Origin: Lentibacillus cibarius
Lineage (GTDB): Bacteria; Bacillota; Bacilli; Bacillales; Amphibacillaceae
DNA length: 64,000 bases
Direction of reading: 5' to 3'
Assembly (NCBI RefSeq): GCF_005887555.1
Contig: NZ_VCIA01000001.1
Location: 3,472,001-3,536,000, forward strand
Numbering within the stretch: position 1 is the first letter of the stretch; the number at the start of each line of letters is the position of its first letter. The position numbers were made by a program, and so were the translations under genes. Below, one piece after another: positions 37,343-46,917 of the stretch. A model generated the notes under the pieces. That model made no database searches, had not been told where the DNA came from, and was given only the letters and a program-made list of their open reading frames with translations.

Positions 37343-37729
37343 ATGAATGATCAGGATCGGCGTTCGATGCCGTTGTTTTCTATAAGTATCGTCAAGCAGC
37401 TGACAGAACTAACAGCTAGGCAAATCCGATATTATGAATCGCATGGTTTAATTACCCCGGCAAGAACTTCCGGTAATCAGCGTTTATTTTCCTTTAACGA
37501 TGTTGATTGTTTGTTAGAAATAAAAAAATTACTGGATAAAGGAGTTAATTTGGCTGGAATTAAAAAAATTATGCTTTCAGATGACAAGTGTGACAGAAAG
37601 GAAATGGCGGCAAGTCATGACTTATCTGACCGTGAACTTCGAAAATATTTGAAAGTGAAATTGACCGAGACCACTATACCCGGCAGATCTCATTTGCACC
37701 GGGGTGAATTATCCAGGTTTTTTCAATGA
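37343..37729 (+). CDS. glnR: Glutamine synthetase repressor GlnR
   Basis: MerR-family regulator of 128 residues (135 in B. subtilis). The DNA-binding domain reads QLTELTARQIRYYESHGLITPARTSGNQRLFSFNDVD, followed by a dimerisation helix. The C-terminal autoinhibitory tail ends GELSRFFQ, the segment that senses feedback-inhibited glutamine synthetase. ATG 37343 follows AAAGGGGG; an upstream in-frame start would lie inside the operator region and is rejected. It is co-transcribed with glnA, 29 bases downstream. Confidence 0.96.
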   Translation: MNDQDRRSMPLFSISIVKQLTELTARQIRYYESHGLITPARTSGNQRLFSFNDVDCLLEIKKLLDKGVNLAGIKKIMLSDDKCDRKEMAASHDLSDRELRKYLKVKLTETTIPGRSHLHRGELSRFFQ

Positions 37730-37758
37730 AAATTAACCTATACTTAGGAGGAAACTGA

Positions 37759-39096
37759 ATGTCTGACAGTCTGACAAGAGAACAAATAATGAAAAAAATC
37801 GAGGAGGAAAACGTCCAGTTCATCCGTCTACAATTCACTGACATGCTGGGAACAATAAAAAATGTTGAAATTCCTCTCAGTCAGCTCGACAAAGCATTAG
37901 ATAATAAAATGATGTTTGACGGATCATCCATCGAAGGGTTCGTACGGATAGAGGAGTCAGACATGTATTTGCACCCTGACCTTGATACATTTGTTGTTTT
38001 CCCTTGGACATCTGAAAAAGGGAAAGTGGCACGGTTCATCTGTGATATTTATAATCCGGATGGCACGCCATTTGGAGGCTGTCCACGGTATAACCTGAAA
38101 CGCAATTTGCAGAAAATGGAGGAATTAGGTTTTGATGCTTTCAATATTGGAACAGAACCGGAATTCTTTTTATTCAAATTAGATGAAAAAGGTGACCCAT
38201 CGCTGGAATTGAATGATCGTGGCGGGTATTTTGATCTCGCACCAACGGATTTAGGGGAAAACTGTCGACGTGATATTGTGCTGGAATTGGAAGAAATGGG
38301 TTTCGAGATTGAGGCATCCCATCATGAAGGAGCACCAGGTCAGCACGAAATTGACTTTAAATACTCAGATGCAGTAAAACATGCAGACGATATTCAAACA
38401 TTCAAATTGGTAGTGAAAACGATAGCGAGAAAACATAATCTCCACGCAACTTTTATGCCAAAACCGCTGTTTGGTGTCAATGGTTCCGGTATGCATGTGA
38501 ATATGTCCTTGTTTAAAAATGGGGAAAACAGCTTTTTTGATCAACAAGGTGATATGCAGCTCAGTGAAATTGCATACCAGTTTACTGCTGGGATGATCAA
38601 ACATGCTACCAATTTCACGGCCGTTACAAACCCGACTGTTAATTCCTATAAACGACTTGTTCCAGGTTATGAAGCACCATGCTACGTTGCCTGGTCGGGG
38701 ACAAACCGAAGCCCACTTGTCCGTATTCCTTATTCCAGAGGGTTAAGTACACGGATTGAGGTCAGAAGTGTTGATCCATCGGCTAATCCGTATATGGCTA
38801 TGTCTGTATTGCTAGCGAGTGGACTTGATGGGATTCAAAATAAACTAAACCCACCGACGGCAGTTGACAGAAATATTTATATGATGGACAGAAAAGAACG
38901 TGAGCAGAACGGTATAAAAGATTTACCTGCAACCTTAATGGATGCACTGGAAGCGTTACAGCAAGATCAAATAATCATTGATGCCTTGGGTGAGCATTTG
39001 TTTGAACATTTTATTGAGGCCAAAGAAATCGAGTGGGAAATGTTCCGCACAACTGTACACCCTTGGGAAAGAGAACAGTATTTGAGTACGTACTAA
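37759..39096 (+). CDS. glnA: Glutamine synthetase type I
   Basis: Dodecameric enzyme condensing ammonia and glutamate with ATP, 445 residues. Signature segments include [46 protein letters not shown], the ATP-binding [17 protein letters not shown] and NRSPLVRIP. The short length and this pattern match the GSI-alpha subgroup, which is feedback-inhibited rather than adenylylated. ATG 37759 follows AGGAGGAAA. It is the second gene of glnRA and is followed by a strong terminator. Confidence 0.98.
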   Translation: MSDSLTREQIMKKIEEENVQFIRLQFTDMLGTIKNVEIPLSQLDKALDNKMMFDGSSIEGFVRIEESDMYLHPDLDTFVVFPWTSEKGKVARFICDIYNPDGTPFGGCPRYNLKRNLQKMEELGFDAFNIGTEPEFFLFKLDEKGDPSLELNDRGGYFDLAPTDLGENCRRDIVLELEEMGFEIEASHHEGAPGQHEIDFKYSDAVKHADDIQTFKLVVKTIARKHNLHATFMPKPLFGVNGSGMHVNMSLFKNGENSFFDQQGDMQLSEIAYQFTAGMIKHATNFTAVTNPTVNSYKRLVPGYEAPCYVAWSGTNRSPLVRIPYSRGLSTRIEVRSVDPSANPYMAMSVLLASGLDGIQNKLNPPTAVDRNIYMMDRKEREQNGIKDLPATLMDALEALQQDQIIIDALGEHLFEHFIEAKEIEWEMFRTTVHPWEREQYLSTY

Positions 39097-39106
39097 AGTG
39101 AATATT

Positions 39107-39150
39107 GACCTCTCATATGCTTATGTTAGCTTATGAGAGGTCTTTTTTCT
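39107..39150 (+). terminator. Terminator after glnA
   Basis: GACCTCTCATA (39107-39117) and TATGAGAGGTC (39132-39142) form an 11-bp stem followed by TTTTTT. Confidence 0.9.
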
Positions 39151-39250
39151 TTTAGTGTTACCTTGTTGGAAGAGGTAGTATAAACAATTTAATGTATAGC
39201 CTTGATTATGTGTTGACAAGACATTGTTATTTTTGACGAGAATCTCACCT

Positions 39251-39877
39251 CTAATCAATGTTACGGTACAATCCAACCACTTTGCCTAAAATGGTTACAT
39301 TGGGATAAATGAGCGGATCCATCGTCGCATTCTCCGGCTGGAGTCGTATGCAATCTTTTTCTTTGAAGAATCGCTTGACGGTTGCTTCATCTTCATCTGT
39401 CATAGCAACAACAATGTCCCCGTTTTGTGCTGTGCTCTGCTGTCTAACGATGACCATATCTTCATCAAGTATTCCGGCTTCTATCATACTTTCTCCTTCA
39501 ATAATAAGAACAAACAAATTTTCTTCCGTACCACCCGAAATAGATCCCGGCAGTGGCACAAACTGCTCAATATTTTCTACTGCAGTGATGGGCAGTCCTG
39601 CTGTTACTTTACCAATGACGGGTGCATACCGTGCTTCCTCTCTTGGTATATGGCTTTCATCTGACAGATCTAGCACCTCTATTGCTCTTGGCTTGGTAGG
39701 GTCTCTTCTGATGTAGCCTTTACTTTCAAGTCTTGCCAAATGGCCATGAACAGTCGAACTTGACGCAAGTCCCACCGCTTCGGCAATTTCCCGTACGGAA
39801 GGGGGATAGCCCTTTTCACTTACACGTTCTTTAATAAAATCCAGAATCGCTTCCTGACGCTTGGAGAGTTTTGTCAT
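39251..39877 (-). CDS. lexA: SOS repressor LexA
   Basis: Repressor of the DNA-damage response, 208 residues. The N-terminal winged HTH contains [30 protein letters not shown]. Autocleavage occurs at A93-G94 (KVTAGLP); the catalytic pair is S130 (EGESMIEAG) and K168 (ATVKRFF). ATG at 39877 follows GAGGTG on the minus strand. It diverges from the yneA-position peptide gene and yneB across a 162-base region holding LexA boxes, so it regulates itself and its neighbours. recA and parE in this window also carry boxes. Confidence 0.98.
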   Translation of the reverse strand: MTKLSKRQEAILDFIKERVSEKGYPPSVREIAEAVGLASSSTVHGHLARLESKGYIRRDPTKPRAIEVLDLSDESHIPREEARYAPVIGKVTAGLPITAVENIEQFVPLPGSISGGTEENLFVLIIEGESMIEAGILDEDMVIVRQQSTAQNGDIVVAMTDEDEATVKRFFKEKDCIRLQPENATMDPLIYPNVTILGKVVGLYRNID

Positions 39878-39939
39878 CTATCAAACACCTCGTGAATAGA
39901 ATTTGTTACTAGAAGTTTATCATGGTGACTCCCAAAAAG

Positions 39940-40016
39940 CAAACATTCGTTCGAAAAAACACTTGACAAGATCACCTGTTCGTATATAATATAACGCAGA
40001 TACGAACAATAGTTCT
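39940..40016 (+). promoter_or_regulatory. LexA boxes and SOS promoter between lexA and the yneA locus
   Basis: Three LexA-like sites: CAAACATTCGTTCG (39940-39953), a weaker AGATCACCTGTTCG (39969-39982) and CGAACAATAGTTCT (40003-40016). They flank and fill a rightward sigma-A promoter with consensus TTGACA (39963-39968), a 16-base spacer and TATAAT (39985-39990). Three boxes in the lexA-yneA spacer is also the B. subtilis arrangement. Confidence 0.85.
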
Positions 40017-40039
40017 GTTTAATGAAGGGATTGATTTAA

Positions 40040-40797
<758 letters not shown>

Positions 40798-40874
40798 TAA
40801 AGGCATATGGAAATCGTACTATGAAAAAATAGGGGCATTATTGTTCCTATTTATAGGCTCCAGGAGGTTTACCA

Positions 40875-41108
40875 ATGATATCAAAAGAAAAACTGGAACG
40901 CATAAATAAACTCGCTAAAAAGTCAAAAGAGGAAGGTCTGACCGTGAAAGAACAGGCCGAACAAAAAGAATTGCGGGAAGAATATTTACAAAACGTAAGG
41001 AAATCCTTTAAAAATCAGTTGAAATCCATGACGGTGAAAGACCCGGAAGGTGAAGATGTTACGCCAAAAAAAGTTCGTGATTTACAGGAAAAAGATAAGA
41101 AGCATTAA
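40875..41108 (+). CDS. ynzC: DUF896 protein YnzC
   Basis: Small basic helical protein of 77 residues of the UPF0291/DUF896 family: MISKEKLERINKLAKKSKEEGLTVKEQAEQKELREEYL is the hallmark two-helix hairpin. ATG 40875 follows CCAGGAGG. In B. subtilis it is the last gene of the SOS operon yneA-yneB-ynzC. Its function is unknown. Confidence 0.93.
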   Translation: MISKEKLERINKLAKKSKEEGLTVKEQAEQKELREEYLQNVRKSFKNQLKSMTVKDPEGEDVTPKKVRDLQEKDKKH

Positions 41109-41196
41109 ATGAGCCGGTTTATTTATGGTTGTTGTATAATCGGTTTCGTTATAGAATTAAGAGGACATGAAAACAACAATGGAAAGGGGTATTACT

Positions 41197-43200
41197 TTGT
41201 CGCAGCACACTGAGCAGCTATCAATCAACACTATCCGCACGTTGGCAATTGATGCGATAGAAAACGCAAATTCCGGTCATCCCGGTCTCCCAATGGGAGC
41301 GGCACCAATGGCATACACATTATGGACAGATTTTATGACGCACAACCCTAAAAACTCCAAATGGTTTAACCGGGATCGTTTTGTCCTGTCCGCCGGTCAT
41401 GGCTCTATGTTATTGTATGGACTCTTGCATCTGTCCGGTTATAATGTAACGATTGATGATTTGAAATCTTTCCGTCAGTGGGGATCCATTACCCCTGGGC
41501 ACCCAGAAGTGCATCATACTGATGGGGTTGAAGCCACCACCGGCCCTCTTGGACAAGGGATTGCTATGTCAGTTGGAATGGCGATGGCCGAGGCACATCT
41601 GGCAGCAACATACAATAAACAGGACTTATCCATCATCAATCATCATACATATGCGCTTGTTAGTGACGGAGATCTTATGGAAGGTATTTCTCATGAGGCG
41701 GCCTCACTGGCAGGTCATCTTGGTCTTGGAAAATTGATTGCATTGTATGATTCCAATGATATTTCACTGGACGGAGAATTAAACCGCGCTTTCTCCGATA
41801 ACACCGAAGAACGATTTAAAGCTTATGGTTGGCAAGTCCTCCGTGTTGATGACGGAAATAATTTGAATGAAATTCGTCGTGCAATTAAAGAGGCTAAAGA
41901 GAATACACAGCAGCCAACACTAATTGAAGTAAAGACCGTCATCGGTTACGGTTCACCAAACAAATCCGCATCTGCAGCATCACACGGAGCCCCACTTGGT
42001 GAAGATGAAGTGAAATTAACGAAAGAACATTATGAGTGGCAACATGATGATTTCGATGTTCCGGATGAAGTTTACCAGGACTTTTTGGAAAAGGCAGGCA
42101 AAAAAGGTACTGAAGCTGAAGAGAATTGGAATCGTTTGTTTGAGAACTACAAGGAGAAATACCCTGAGCTCGGGGCTGAACTAGAGAACGCTATCAACGG
42201 GGAACTACCGGATAATTGGGCTGATAACCTCCCTGTGTACAGTCCGGAAGACGATACAAAGGCAACACGCGCCACATCCGGTGAAGTGCTTAACGAAATT
42301 TCTAAGTCGGTTCCATACCTCTTTGGCGGAAGTGCGGACCTGGCAGGATCCAATAAAACAACGGTCAAAGGTGAACAAGATTTCTCCCGTGAAAACTATG
42401 CAGGCAAAAATATTTGGTTTGGTGTTCGTGAATTAGCCATGGCTGCTGCAGCTAACGGAATGGCACTCCATGGTGGGATAAAACCTTATGCCGGTACATT
42501 CTTCGTATTCAGTGATTATCTGCGTCCGGCACTGCGTCTTTCAGCCATTATGAATAACCCTGTCACATATGTTTTTACACATGATTCCATTGCAGTTGGG
42601 GAAGATGGTCCAACACATGAACCAATTGAGCAATTGCCATCACTTAGGGCAATGTCTGGTCTATCTCTTATTCGTCCTGCAGATGGTAATGAAGTACAAG
42701 CGGCATGGAGATTGGCGATGGAGTCAAACAATCAACCAACTGCGCTTGTACTAACAAGACAAGGTGTCCCTGTGCTGGAAGGAACAAAAGAGCATGCATA
42801 CGAAGGCGTCAGAAGGGGTGCTTATACAGTCAGTGCATCTGATAAAGATACTCCGGACGCGCTTCTACTTGCCACAGGTTCAGAAGTGCAGCTAGCTGTC
42901 AAAGCGAAGGAAGAATTAAAAGAGAAAAATATTGATGTAAGCGTCGTAAGCATGCCTTCCTGGGATAGGTTTAATAAACAGGATGACGACTATAAAAAAC
43001 GTGTTCTTCCTCCTGAGGTGAAGAAGCGACTTGCAATTGAAATGGCTTCTCCATTTGGATGGGAAAGATATACAGGTGACCAGGGTGATATATTAGCTAT
43101 TGATCAATTCGGAGCATCTGCTAAAGGTGCAAAAGTAGTTGAGGAATACGGTTTTACAGTTAACAATGTCGTCAAGCGCGTCGAGGCACTTCTAAATTAA
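41197..43200 (+). CDS. tkt: Transketolase
   Basis: Thiamine-diphosphate enzyme of the pentose phosphate pathway, 667 residues, the same as B. subtilis Tkt. The thiamine-binding motif begins [20 protein letters not shown] near 155, with histidines in [13 protein letters not shown] and SAGHGSM. The pyrimidine-binding domain holds [15 protein letters not shown] and [14 protein letters not shown], and [13 protein letters not shown] follows. TTG 41197 is chosen because AAAGGGG lies seven bases upstream and the family starts near this point; ATG 41167 and 41179 precede that site. Confidence 0.97.
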   Translation: MSQHTEQLSINTIRTLAIDAIENANSGHPGLPMGAAPMAYTLWTDFMTHNPKNSKWFNRDRFVLSAGHGSMLLYGLLHLSGYNVTIDDLKSFRQWGSITPGHPEVHHTDGVEATTGPLGQGIAMSVGMAMAEAHLAATYNKQDLSIINHHTYALVSDGDLMEGISHEAASLAGHLGLGKLIALYDSNDISLDGELNRAFSDNTEERFKAYGWQVLRVDDGNNLNEIRRAIKEAKENTQQPTLIEVKTVIGYGSPNKSASAASHGAPLGEDEVKLTKEHYEWQHDDFDVPDEVYQDFLEKAGKKGTEAEENWNRLFENYKEKYPELGAELENAINGELPDNWADNLPVYSPEDDTKATRATSGEVLNEISKSVPYLFGGSADLAGSNKTTVKGEQDFSRENYAGKNIWFGVRELAMAAAANGMALHGGIKPYAGTFFVFSDYLRPALRLSAIMNNPVTYVFTHDSIAVGEDGPTHEPIEQLPSLRAMSGLSLIRPADGNEVQAAWRLAMESNNQPTALVLTRQGVPVLEGTKEHAYEGVRRGAYTVSASDKDTPDALLLATGSEVQLAVKAKEELKEKNIDVSVVSMPSWDRFNKQDDDYKKRVLPPEVKKRLAIEMASPFGWERYTGDQGDILAIDQFGASAKGAKVVEEYGFTVNNVVKRVEALLN

Positions 43201-43226
43201 ATTGACTGGATAAATTGACTGGATAA
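43201..43226. repeat. Tandem 13-bp repeat after tkt
   Basis: ATTGACTGGATAA occurs twice with no gap, starting right after the tkt stop codon. It looks like a replication-slippage duplication. Confidence 0.9.
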
Positions 43227-43260
43227 AAGTGACTTCCTTCTAGGGGAGTCACTTTTTTTA
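43226..43260 (+). terminator. Terminator after tkt
   Basis: AAGTGACT and AGTCACTT pair around a short loop, followed by seven Ts. Confidence 0.85.
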
Positions 43261-43315
43261 AAGGAAGCGATACAATTTTTAGTGGTAAAGTTAAGTGCTG
43301 CCTTTATTCATGTGT

Positions 43316-43380
43316 GTCGACAAAACTAGAAGTTATTTGCCACAAGGTATGACAAACTTTGAAAATAGAATCGGTATAAT
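43316..43380 (+). promoter_or_regulatory. sirA promoter region with a Spo0A-like box
   Basis: Read on the minus strand, 43316-43324 is TTTGTCGAC, eight of nine matches to the 0A box TTTGTCGAA. A consensus TATAAT (43375-43380) lies 22 bases before sirA, without an obvious -35. sirA is activated by Spo0A~P in B. subtilis, so a box upstream is expected. Confidence 0.5.
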
Positions 43381-43401
43381 AGTAGTAGATGAGGAGGGAT
43401 T

Positions 43402-43866
43402 ATGTTGAATCATTACTCTATTTACTGGATTAAAGAAGAATTTGCGCAATTCTTTTATTACAGAAGTGAAATATTATGCCGATTTATCAAAAGTTATGAA
43501 CATAATCAGAGCAGGGAGGATCTCGTCAAGCAATTCGGGTATATTACATTGGAATTTCCTCAGACTTCATTAATTGCACATATTATGGATTACCTTCCAC
43601 ATAACATGAGCATGCAAAAAAAAGGTGATTTATTGAAAATTTATGATGGTAATCGGTATATTTCTTTACATATGGAGGAAAAACGTATAAACTTTCGAAG
43701 TGACATCATTCATGACGCTGAGGAAATACTTTTTCCTGCGTTGCGGTCATTTCATCCGTATTTATTTGTAGTGGGGAACGATACTGAGGACTTTGGGTGG
43801 ATTTCCCCGGTCCGTCAGGTAACAAAAAGGGACAAGCTTGGACAAGCATTGTATTCCTGTCTTTGA
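43402..43866 (+). CDS. sirA: Sporulation inhibitor of replication SirA
   Basis: DnaA-binding protein that blocks new rounds of replication when cells commit to sporulation; 154 residues (148 in B. subtilis YneE). The N terminus YSIYWIKEEFAQFFYYRSEILCRF and the C-terminal FGWISPVRQV match the family. It is intracellular with no membrane segment. ATG 43402 follows GAGGAGGGA. It lies between tkt and yneF, the conserved position. A Spo0A-like box precedes it. Confidence 0.9.
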   Translation: MLNHYSIYWIKEEFAQFFYYRSEILCRFIKSYEHNQSREDLVKQFGYITLEFPQTSLIAHIMDYLPHNMSMQKKGDLLKIYDGNRYISLHMEEKRINFRSDIIHDAEEILFPALRSFHPYLFVVGNDTEDFGWISPVRQVTKRDKLGQALYSCL

Positions 43867-43910
43867 TTTACTATACTGTATAGGAGACAACATGAAGGAG
43901 GAAAACTTGA

Positions 43911-44135
43911 ATGAACGTAATTTGGGTTGTTTTAATTGCCATCGCTGCATTGATAGCGGGGGTTGCGCTCGGGTTTTTTATTGCCAGAAAATATATGATG
44001 AACTATTTGAAGAAGAACCCACCAATTAATGAACAAATGCTTCGAACACTTATGATGCAAATGGGACAGAAACCGTCGCAAAAGAAGATTAATCAAATGA
44101 TGCGTCAAATGAATAATCAGTACGACAAAAAATGA
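43911..44135 (+). CDS. yneF: UPF0154 membrane protein YneF
   Basis: Small protein of 74 residues with one N-terminal membrane helix (about 4-26, [23 protein letters not shown]) and a basic cytoplasmic tail: [32 protein letters not shown], the UPF0154 signature. ATG 43911 follows AAGGAGG. Its function is unknown; it is a very conserved Firmicute gene next to sirA. Confidence 0.94.
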   Translation: MNVIWVVLIAIAALIAGVALGFFIARKYMMNYLKKNPPINEQMLRTLMMQMGQKPSQKKINQMMRQMNNQYDKK

Positions 44136-44179
44136 TTTGAATTTAAAAATGGATGGTTTCGTTACCCCGTGTTGTGAAA

Positions 44180-44212
44180 ACCCCTTGTTAAGTCAATAAC
44201 AGGGGTATTTTA
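44180..44212 (+). terminator. Terminator after yneF
   Basis: ACCCCTTGTTA and TAACAGGGGT (one bulged T) with ATTTT following. Confidence 0.75.
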
Positions 44213-44321
44213 CTTGCTTACTACTTACCCGGAAATTGTTCTATTATTGTCAAAGACACCCTCTAAGTTCTAATTCCTGTTTGGTAAAATGGGGAGTAGA
44301 ATAATGCTAGGAGGATTTTGC

Positions 44322-45029
44322 ATGACTGAAGAAATAAATATATTCATTGCATTCGGCGCCGGCTTGTTATCATTCGTCTCTCCGTGTGTATTGCCATTGT
44401 ATCCGGCGTTTTTGTCATATATTACCGGGATGAGTGTTAATGAAATTAAAGATGAGAACAAAATGCTAAATCGCAAAAGTTTATTGCACACACTATTCTT
44501 TTTGCTTGGATTTTCATTGGTTTTTATCATGCTCGGCTTTGGGTCTTCGTTTATATCTGAATTTCTTGAAGCAAACCGTGATGTAATTAGGCAGATTGGG
44601 GCTGTTGTCATAGTTTTCTTCGGCCTTGTGATTGTAGGGGTGTTCAACTTTGAATTCCTTATGAAAGACAGGAAAGTAACGTTCAAAAATCGGCCAACTG
44701 GTTTTGTTGGAACATTTTTGATTGGACTGTCGTTTTCATTGGGTTGGACACCATGTATGGGTCCTATTTTAATGGTTGTTATTTCGCTTGCTGCTACAAA
44801 TCCGGACCTGGGTATGGTAATGATGATAAGTTATATTTTAGGATTTTCCGTTCCTTTCTTTATTCTTTCTTTCTTTATCGGAAAGCTAAAATGGATTAAA
44901 CGGAATAGTTCGCGAATCACGAAAATAGGCGGTTATATCATGATTTTCATGGGGATTGCATTATTCTTCGATTGGCTCACCGATCTATCGTCATTGTTGG
45001 CTAGCCTATTTGGTTTTTCGGGTTTTTAG
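44322..45029 (+). CDS. ccdA: Cytochrome c biogenesis protein CcdA
   Basis: Polytopic thiol-disulfide electron carrier of 235 residues, the same length as in B. subtilis. Six hydrophobic helices are apparent. The two redox cysteines lie in SFVSPCVLPLYP near residue 25 and GWTPCMGPIL near 145. CcdA passes reducing power from thioredoxin to ResA (cytochrome c) and to the spore protein StoA. ATG 44322 is seven bases after AGGAGG; an upstream in-frame start is not conserved. ccdC lies two genes downstream with an mrpB-like gene between. Confidence 0.96.
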   Translation: MTEEINIFIAFGAGLLSFVSPCVLPLYPAFLSYITGMSVNEIKDENKMLNRKSLLHTLFFLLGFSLVFIMLGFGSSFISEFLEANRDVIRQIGAVVIVFFGLVIVGVFNFEFLMKDRKVTFKNRPTGFVGTFLIGLSFSLGWTPCMGPILMVVISLAATNPDLGMVMMISYILGFSVPFFILSFFIGKLKWIKRNSSRITKIGGYIMIFMGIALFFDWLTDLSSLLASLFGFSGF

Positions 45030-45071
45030 GAACTGCATGAATTGGAATTTTAGTTATATTGTATTAAAATG

Positions 45072-45088
45072 TAGACTAATACAGTCTA
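45072..45088. promoter_or_regulatory. Dyad upstream of the mrpB-like gene
   Basis: TAGACT-N5-AGTCTA is a perfect 6-bp inverted repeat 32 bases before the start of the mrpB-like gene. It may be an operator. No regulator is recognised. Confidence 0.3.
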
Positions 45089-45119
45089 TAGAATTAATAG
45101 AGCAAAGGAGTTCGCCCCG

Positions 45120-45545
45120 ATGTATAAACCGAACGATCTTATCTTGCGCACGACTACATCACTAATTGCTTTCATTTTATTGGGCTTTTCGATATATTTG
45201 CTGCTTGCTGGGCACAATGCACCTGGCGGGGGATTTATTGGAGGATTAATGACCTCTGCTGCGATTGTGCTAATGTATATGGCATATGGGTCTGCTGTAC
45301 TGGAAAAAGTGCTTCCAATTAATTATCGTTTGTTGATCCCTACAGGACTTTTAATCGCTGTGGGAACTGGATTGGCATCGTTTATTTTTGGCGAAGCATT
45401 CCTATCACATACATATGGCTACTTTCATGTACCTGTTTTTGGTGAACTCGAACTTGCTACCGCTATGTTGTTTGACTTCGGCGTCTATTTTACCGTTTTA
45501 GGTGTCACTATTTCCATCATTTTATCGATTGCTAATGACCATTAA
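45120..45545 (+). CDS. mrpB: Orphan MnhB/MrpB-type Na+/H+ antiporter subunit
   Basis: Integral membrane protein of 141 residues clearly of the MnhB/MrpB family: NDLILRTTTSLIAFILLGFSIYLLLAGHNAPGGGFIGGL and the C-terminal ELATAMLFDFGVYFTVLGVTISI. It has four hydrophobic helices. MrpB normally works only inside the seven-subunit Mrp complex encoded by mrpABCDEFG, but no other mrp gene is nearby. ATG 45120 follows AAAGGAG. It occupies the ccdA-ccdC interval, where B. subtilis has the CheY-like yneI. Its role alone is unknown; it may be a remnant, a moved copy or a partner for a complex encoded elsewhere. Confidence 0.9.
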   Translation: MYKPNDLILRTTTSLIAFILLGFSIYLLLAGHNAPGGGFIGGLMTSAAIVLMYMAYGSAVLEKVLPINYRLLIPTGLLIAVGTGLASFIFGEAFLSHTYGYFHVPVFGELELATAMLFDFGVYFTVLGVTISIILSIANDH

Positions 45546-45691
45546 AAGTAGACTTAAGGTGAACAATTAATTAGTACCGGATTTTATACGGACGCTTTAA
45601 GGATACACTTAAAACGTGTACTGTAACTGTCTTTGTGTAATATTTGTTACTGAATTAAGCGGCTAAAAAGTAAAGAAAAGAGTGATTAAGC

Positions 45692-46165
45692 ATGTGGCTG
45701 GTGGGGAGTACAGTTGTCGCAGCTTTCATGGCTGTGACCATGATATTTGTTCGTTTAAAAGCCTCGAAAAAACCGGCATCGGTCAAAAAAATATTGTTGC
45801 CTCCAATATTTATGAGTACTGGGGCACTCATGTTTCTATTTCCTGTGTTCCAGGTAAGCTGGATGGAAGTGGTTGAAGCTGTTTTGGTAGGCATGGTTTT
45901 TTCTATTTTCCTTATCAAGACGTCAAAATTTGAAGTAAGGAAAAATGACATTTATTTGATACCTTCCAAGTCATTTGTTTTTATATTGTTTGCGTTATTG
46001 ATTGTTAGAATTGTTATAAAACTTGTCATCGGAGCAACCATTGCTGTAGGTGAGACAAGCGGGATGTTTTTTTTGCTCGCATTTGGCATGATTGTATCCT
46101 GGCGGCTGGCAATGTTGTATAAGTTTAAAAAACTGGAAAAGAAATTAGAATATGCAAAAGGTTAA
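45692..46165 (+). CDS. ccdC: CcdC membrane protein
   Basis: Membrane protein of 157 residues (160 in B. subtilis YneJ) with four or five hydrophobic helices; family segments are KKILLPPIFMSTGALMF, SIFLIKTSKFEVRKNDIYL and AGETSGMFF-like VGETSGMFFLLAFGMI. It was named from its place in the ccd locus, but is not essential for cytochrome c synthesis in B. subtilis. ATG 45692 has only a weak site (AAAGAAAAGAGTG). The spacer 45546-45691 has no gene. Confidence 0.92.
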   Translation: MWLVGSTVVAAFMAVTMIFVRLKASKKPASVKKILLPPIFMSTGALMFLFPVFQVSWMEVVEAVLVGMVFSIFLIKTSKFEVRKNDIYLIPSKSFVFILFALLIVRIVIKLVIGATIAVGETSGMFFLLAFGMIVSWRLAMLYKFKKLEKKLEYAKG

Positions 46166-46193
46166 TCGTGCGTTCATAATGGACGCACGATTA
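46163..46193. terminator. Bidirectional terminator between ccdC and yneK
   Basis: TAATCGTGCGT and ACGCACGATTA form a perfect 11-bp stem between two convergent genes; it starts inside the ccdC stop codon. T-runs are short on both strands. Confidence 0.65.
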
Positions 46194-46217
46194 CTATGTT
46201 TAAGAAGAATCCGTGCT

Positions 46218-46649
46218 TCATTCCGGTTCAAATAAATATTCATATGGGGAGATATCGATCTTTCGCTGATTCAGTTTTTTGCGTAAAAATTTGTGGTCAC
46301 GTTTTGGTGTCGCCAAAATATAACCTTCGATAAGGATGTCTTGAGTGATGATTTTTCGTTTCTTTCGCAGTGCAACTTCACCGATTTTACCGGCTATCTT
46401 TTGCTTTGCGACGTCACGGAACAATTCGGGAACAGGAGATACGAGGTCTTCTAGTAATTCTTTTTGCTCGTCCATCCACATATGCTTTGTTTGTTCAATA
46501 TAGTATTCCTCCCAGTCCATCGCTGAAACGCCATCTTCTTTCGGCCACTTTTTCAGGAATTTGCGGAACATGAAAAATCCGCCGACCCCCATAAGGCCCA
46601 ATAGCAGAAACCCCCACAGAACAATCAGAATATCCCCGATTACCGACAT
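46218..46649 (-). CDS. yneK: DUF2621 membrane protein YneK
   Basis: Protein of 143 residues with an N-terminal membrane helix (about 6-28, ILIVLWGFLLLGLMGVGGFFMF) and a charged cytoplasmic domain (WPKEDGVSAMDWEEYYIEQTKHMW) ending in a conserved TPKRDHKFLRKKLNQRKIDISPYEYLF. It matches the YneK/DUF2621 family and keeps its place and convergent orientation relative to ccdC. Its function is unknown. Confidence 0.9.
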   Translation of the reverse strand: MSVIGDILIVLWGFLLLGLMGVGGFFMFRKFLKKWPKEDGVSAMDWEEYYIEQTKHMWMDEQKELLEDLVSPVPELFRDVAKQKIAGKIGEVALRKKRKIITQDILIEGYILATPKRDHKFLRKKLNQRKIDISPYEYLFEPE

Positions 46650-46746
46650 AAAATCACCTATTCCAACATATTGATTTTGGTTCTTACTATTTTTTCCTTT
46701 AACTCTGTTTTTTTTATCATCTATAATAGTCGTATACGCTAGCTTA

Positions 46747-46871
46747 ATTCATATGATACTGACATTGTCAGGGTATTTTTTACATCATCGATTATTTATA
46801 CTACAATTACAATTATAATAGGATATTGCTGTGCATACAAGTGACATATATTTGTCAAATATTCATATGAT
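46747..46871. promoter_or_regulatory. Palindrome-rich region upstream of the histidine kinase
   Basis: The 268-base spacer 46650-46917 holds a perfect 13-mer palindrome CTGACATTGTCAG (46759-46771) and a perfect 15-mer ATATTTGTCAAATAT (46848-46862) that includes the 0A-box match TTTGTCAAA. It also has two copies of ATTCATATGAT (46747-46757 and 46861-46871). These look like operator sites for the kinase gene; only the 0A-type match has a candidate regulator. Confidence 0.45.
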
Positions 46872-46917
46872 CGAAAATAGAAAACATTATTAACATCATG
46901 GTAGAGGAGGGAATGGG

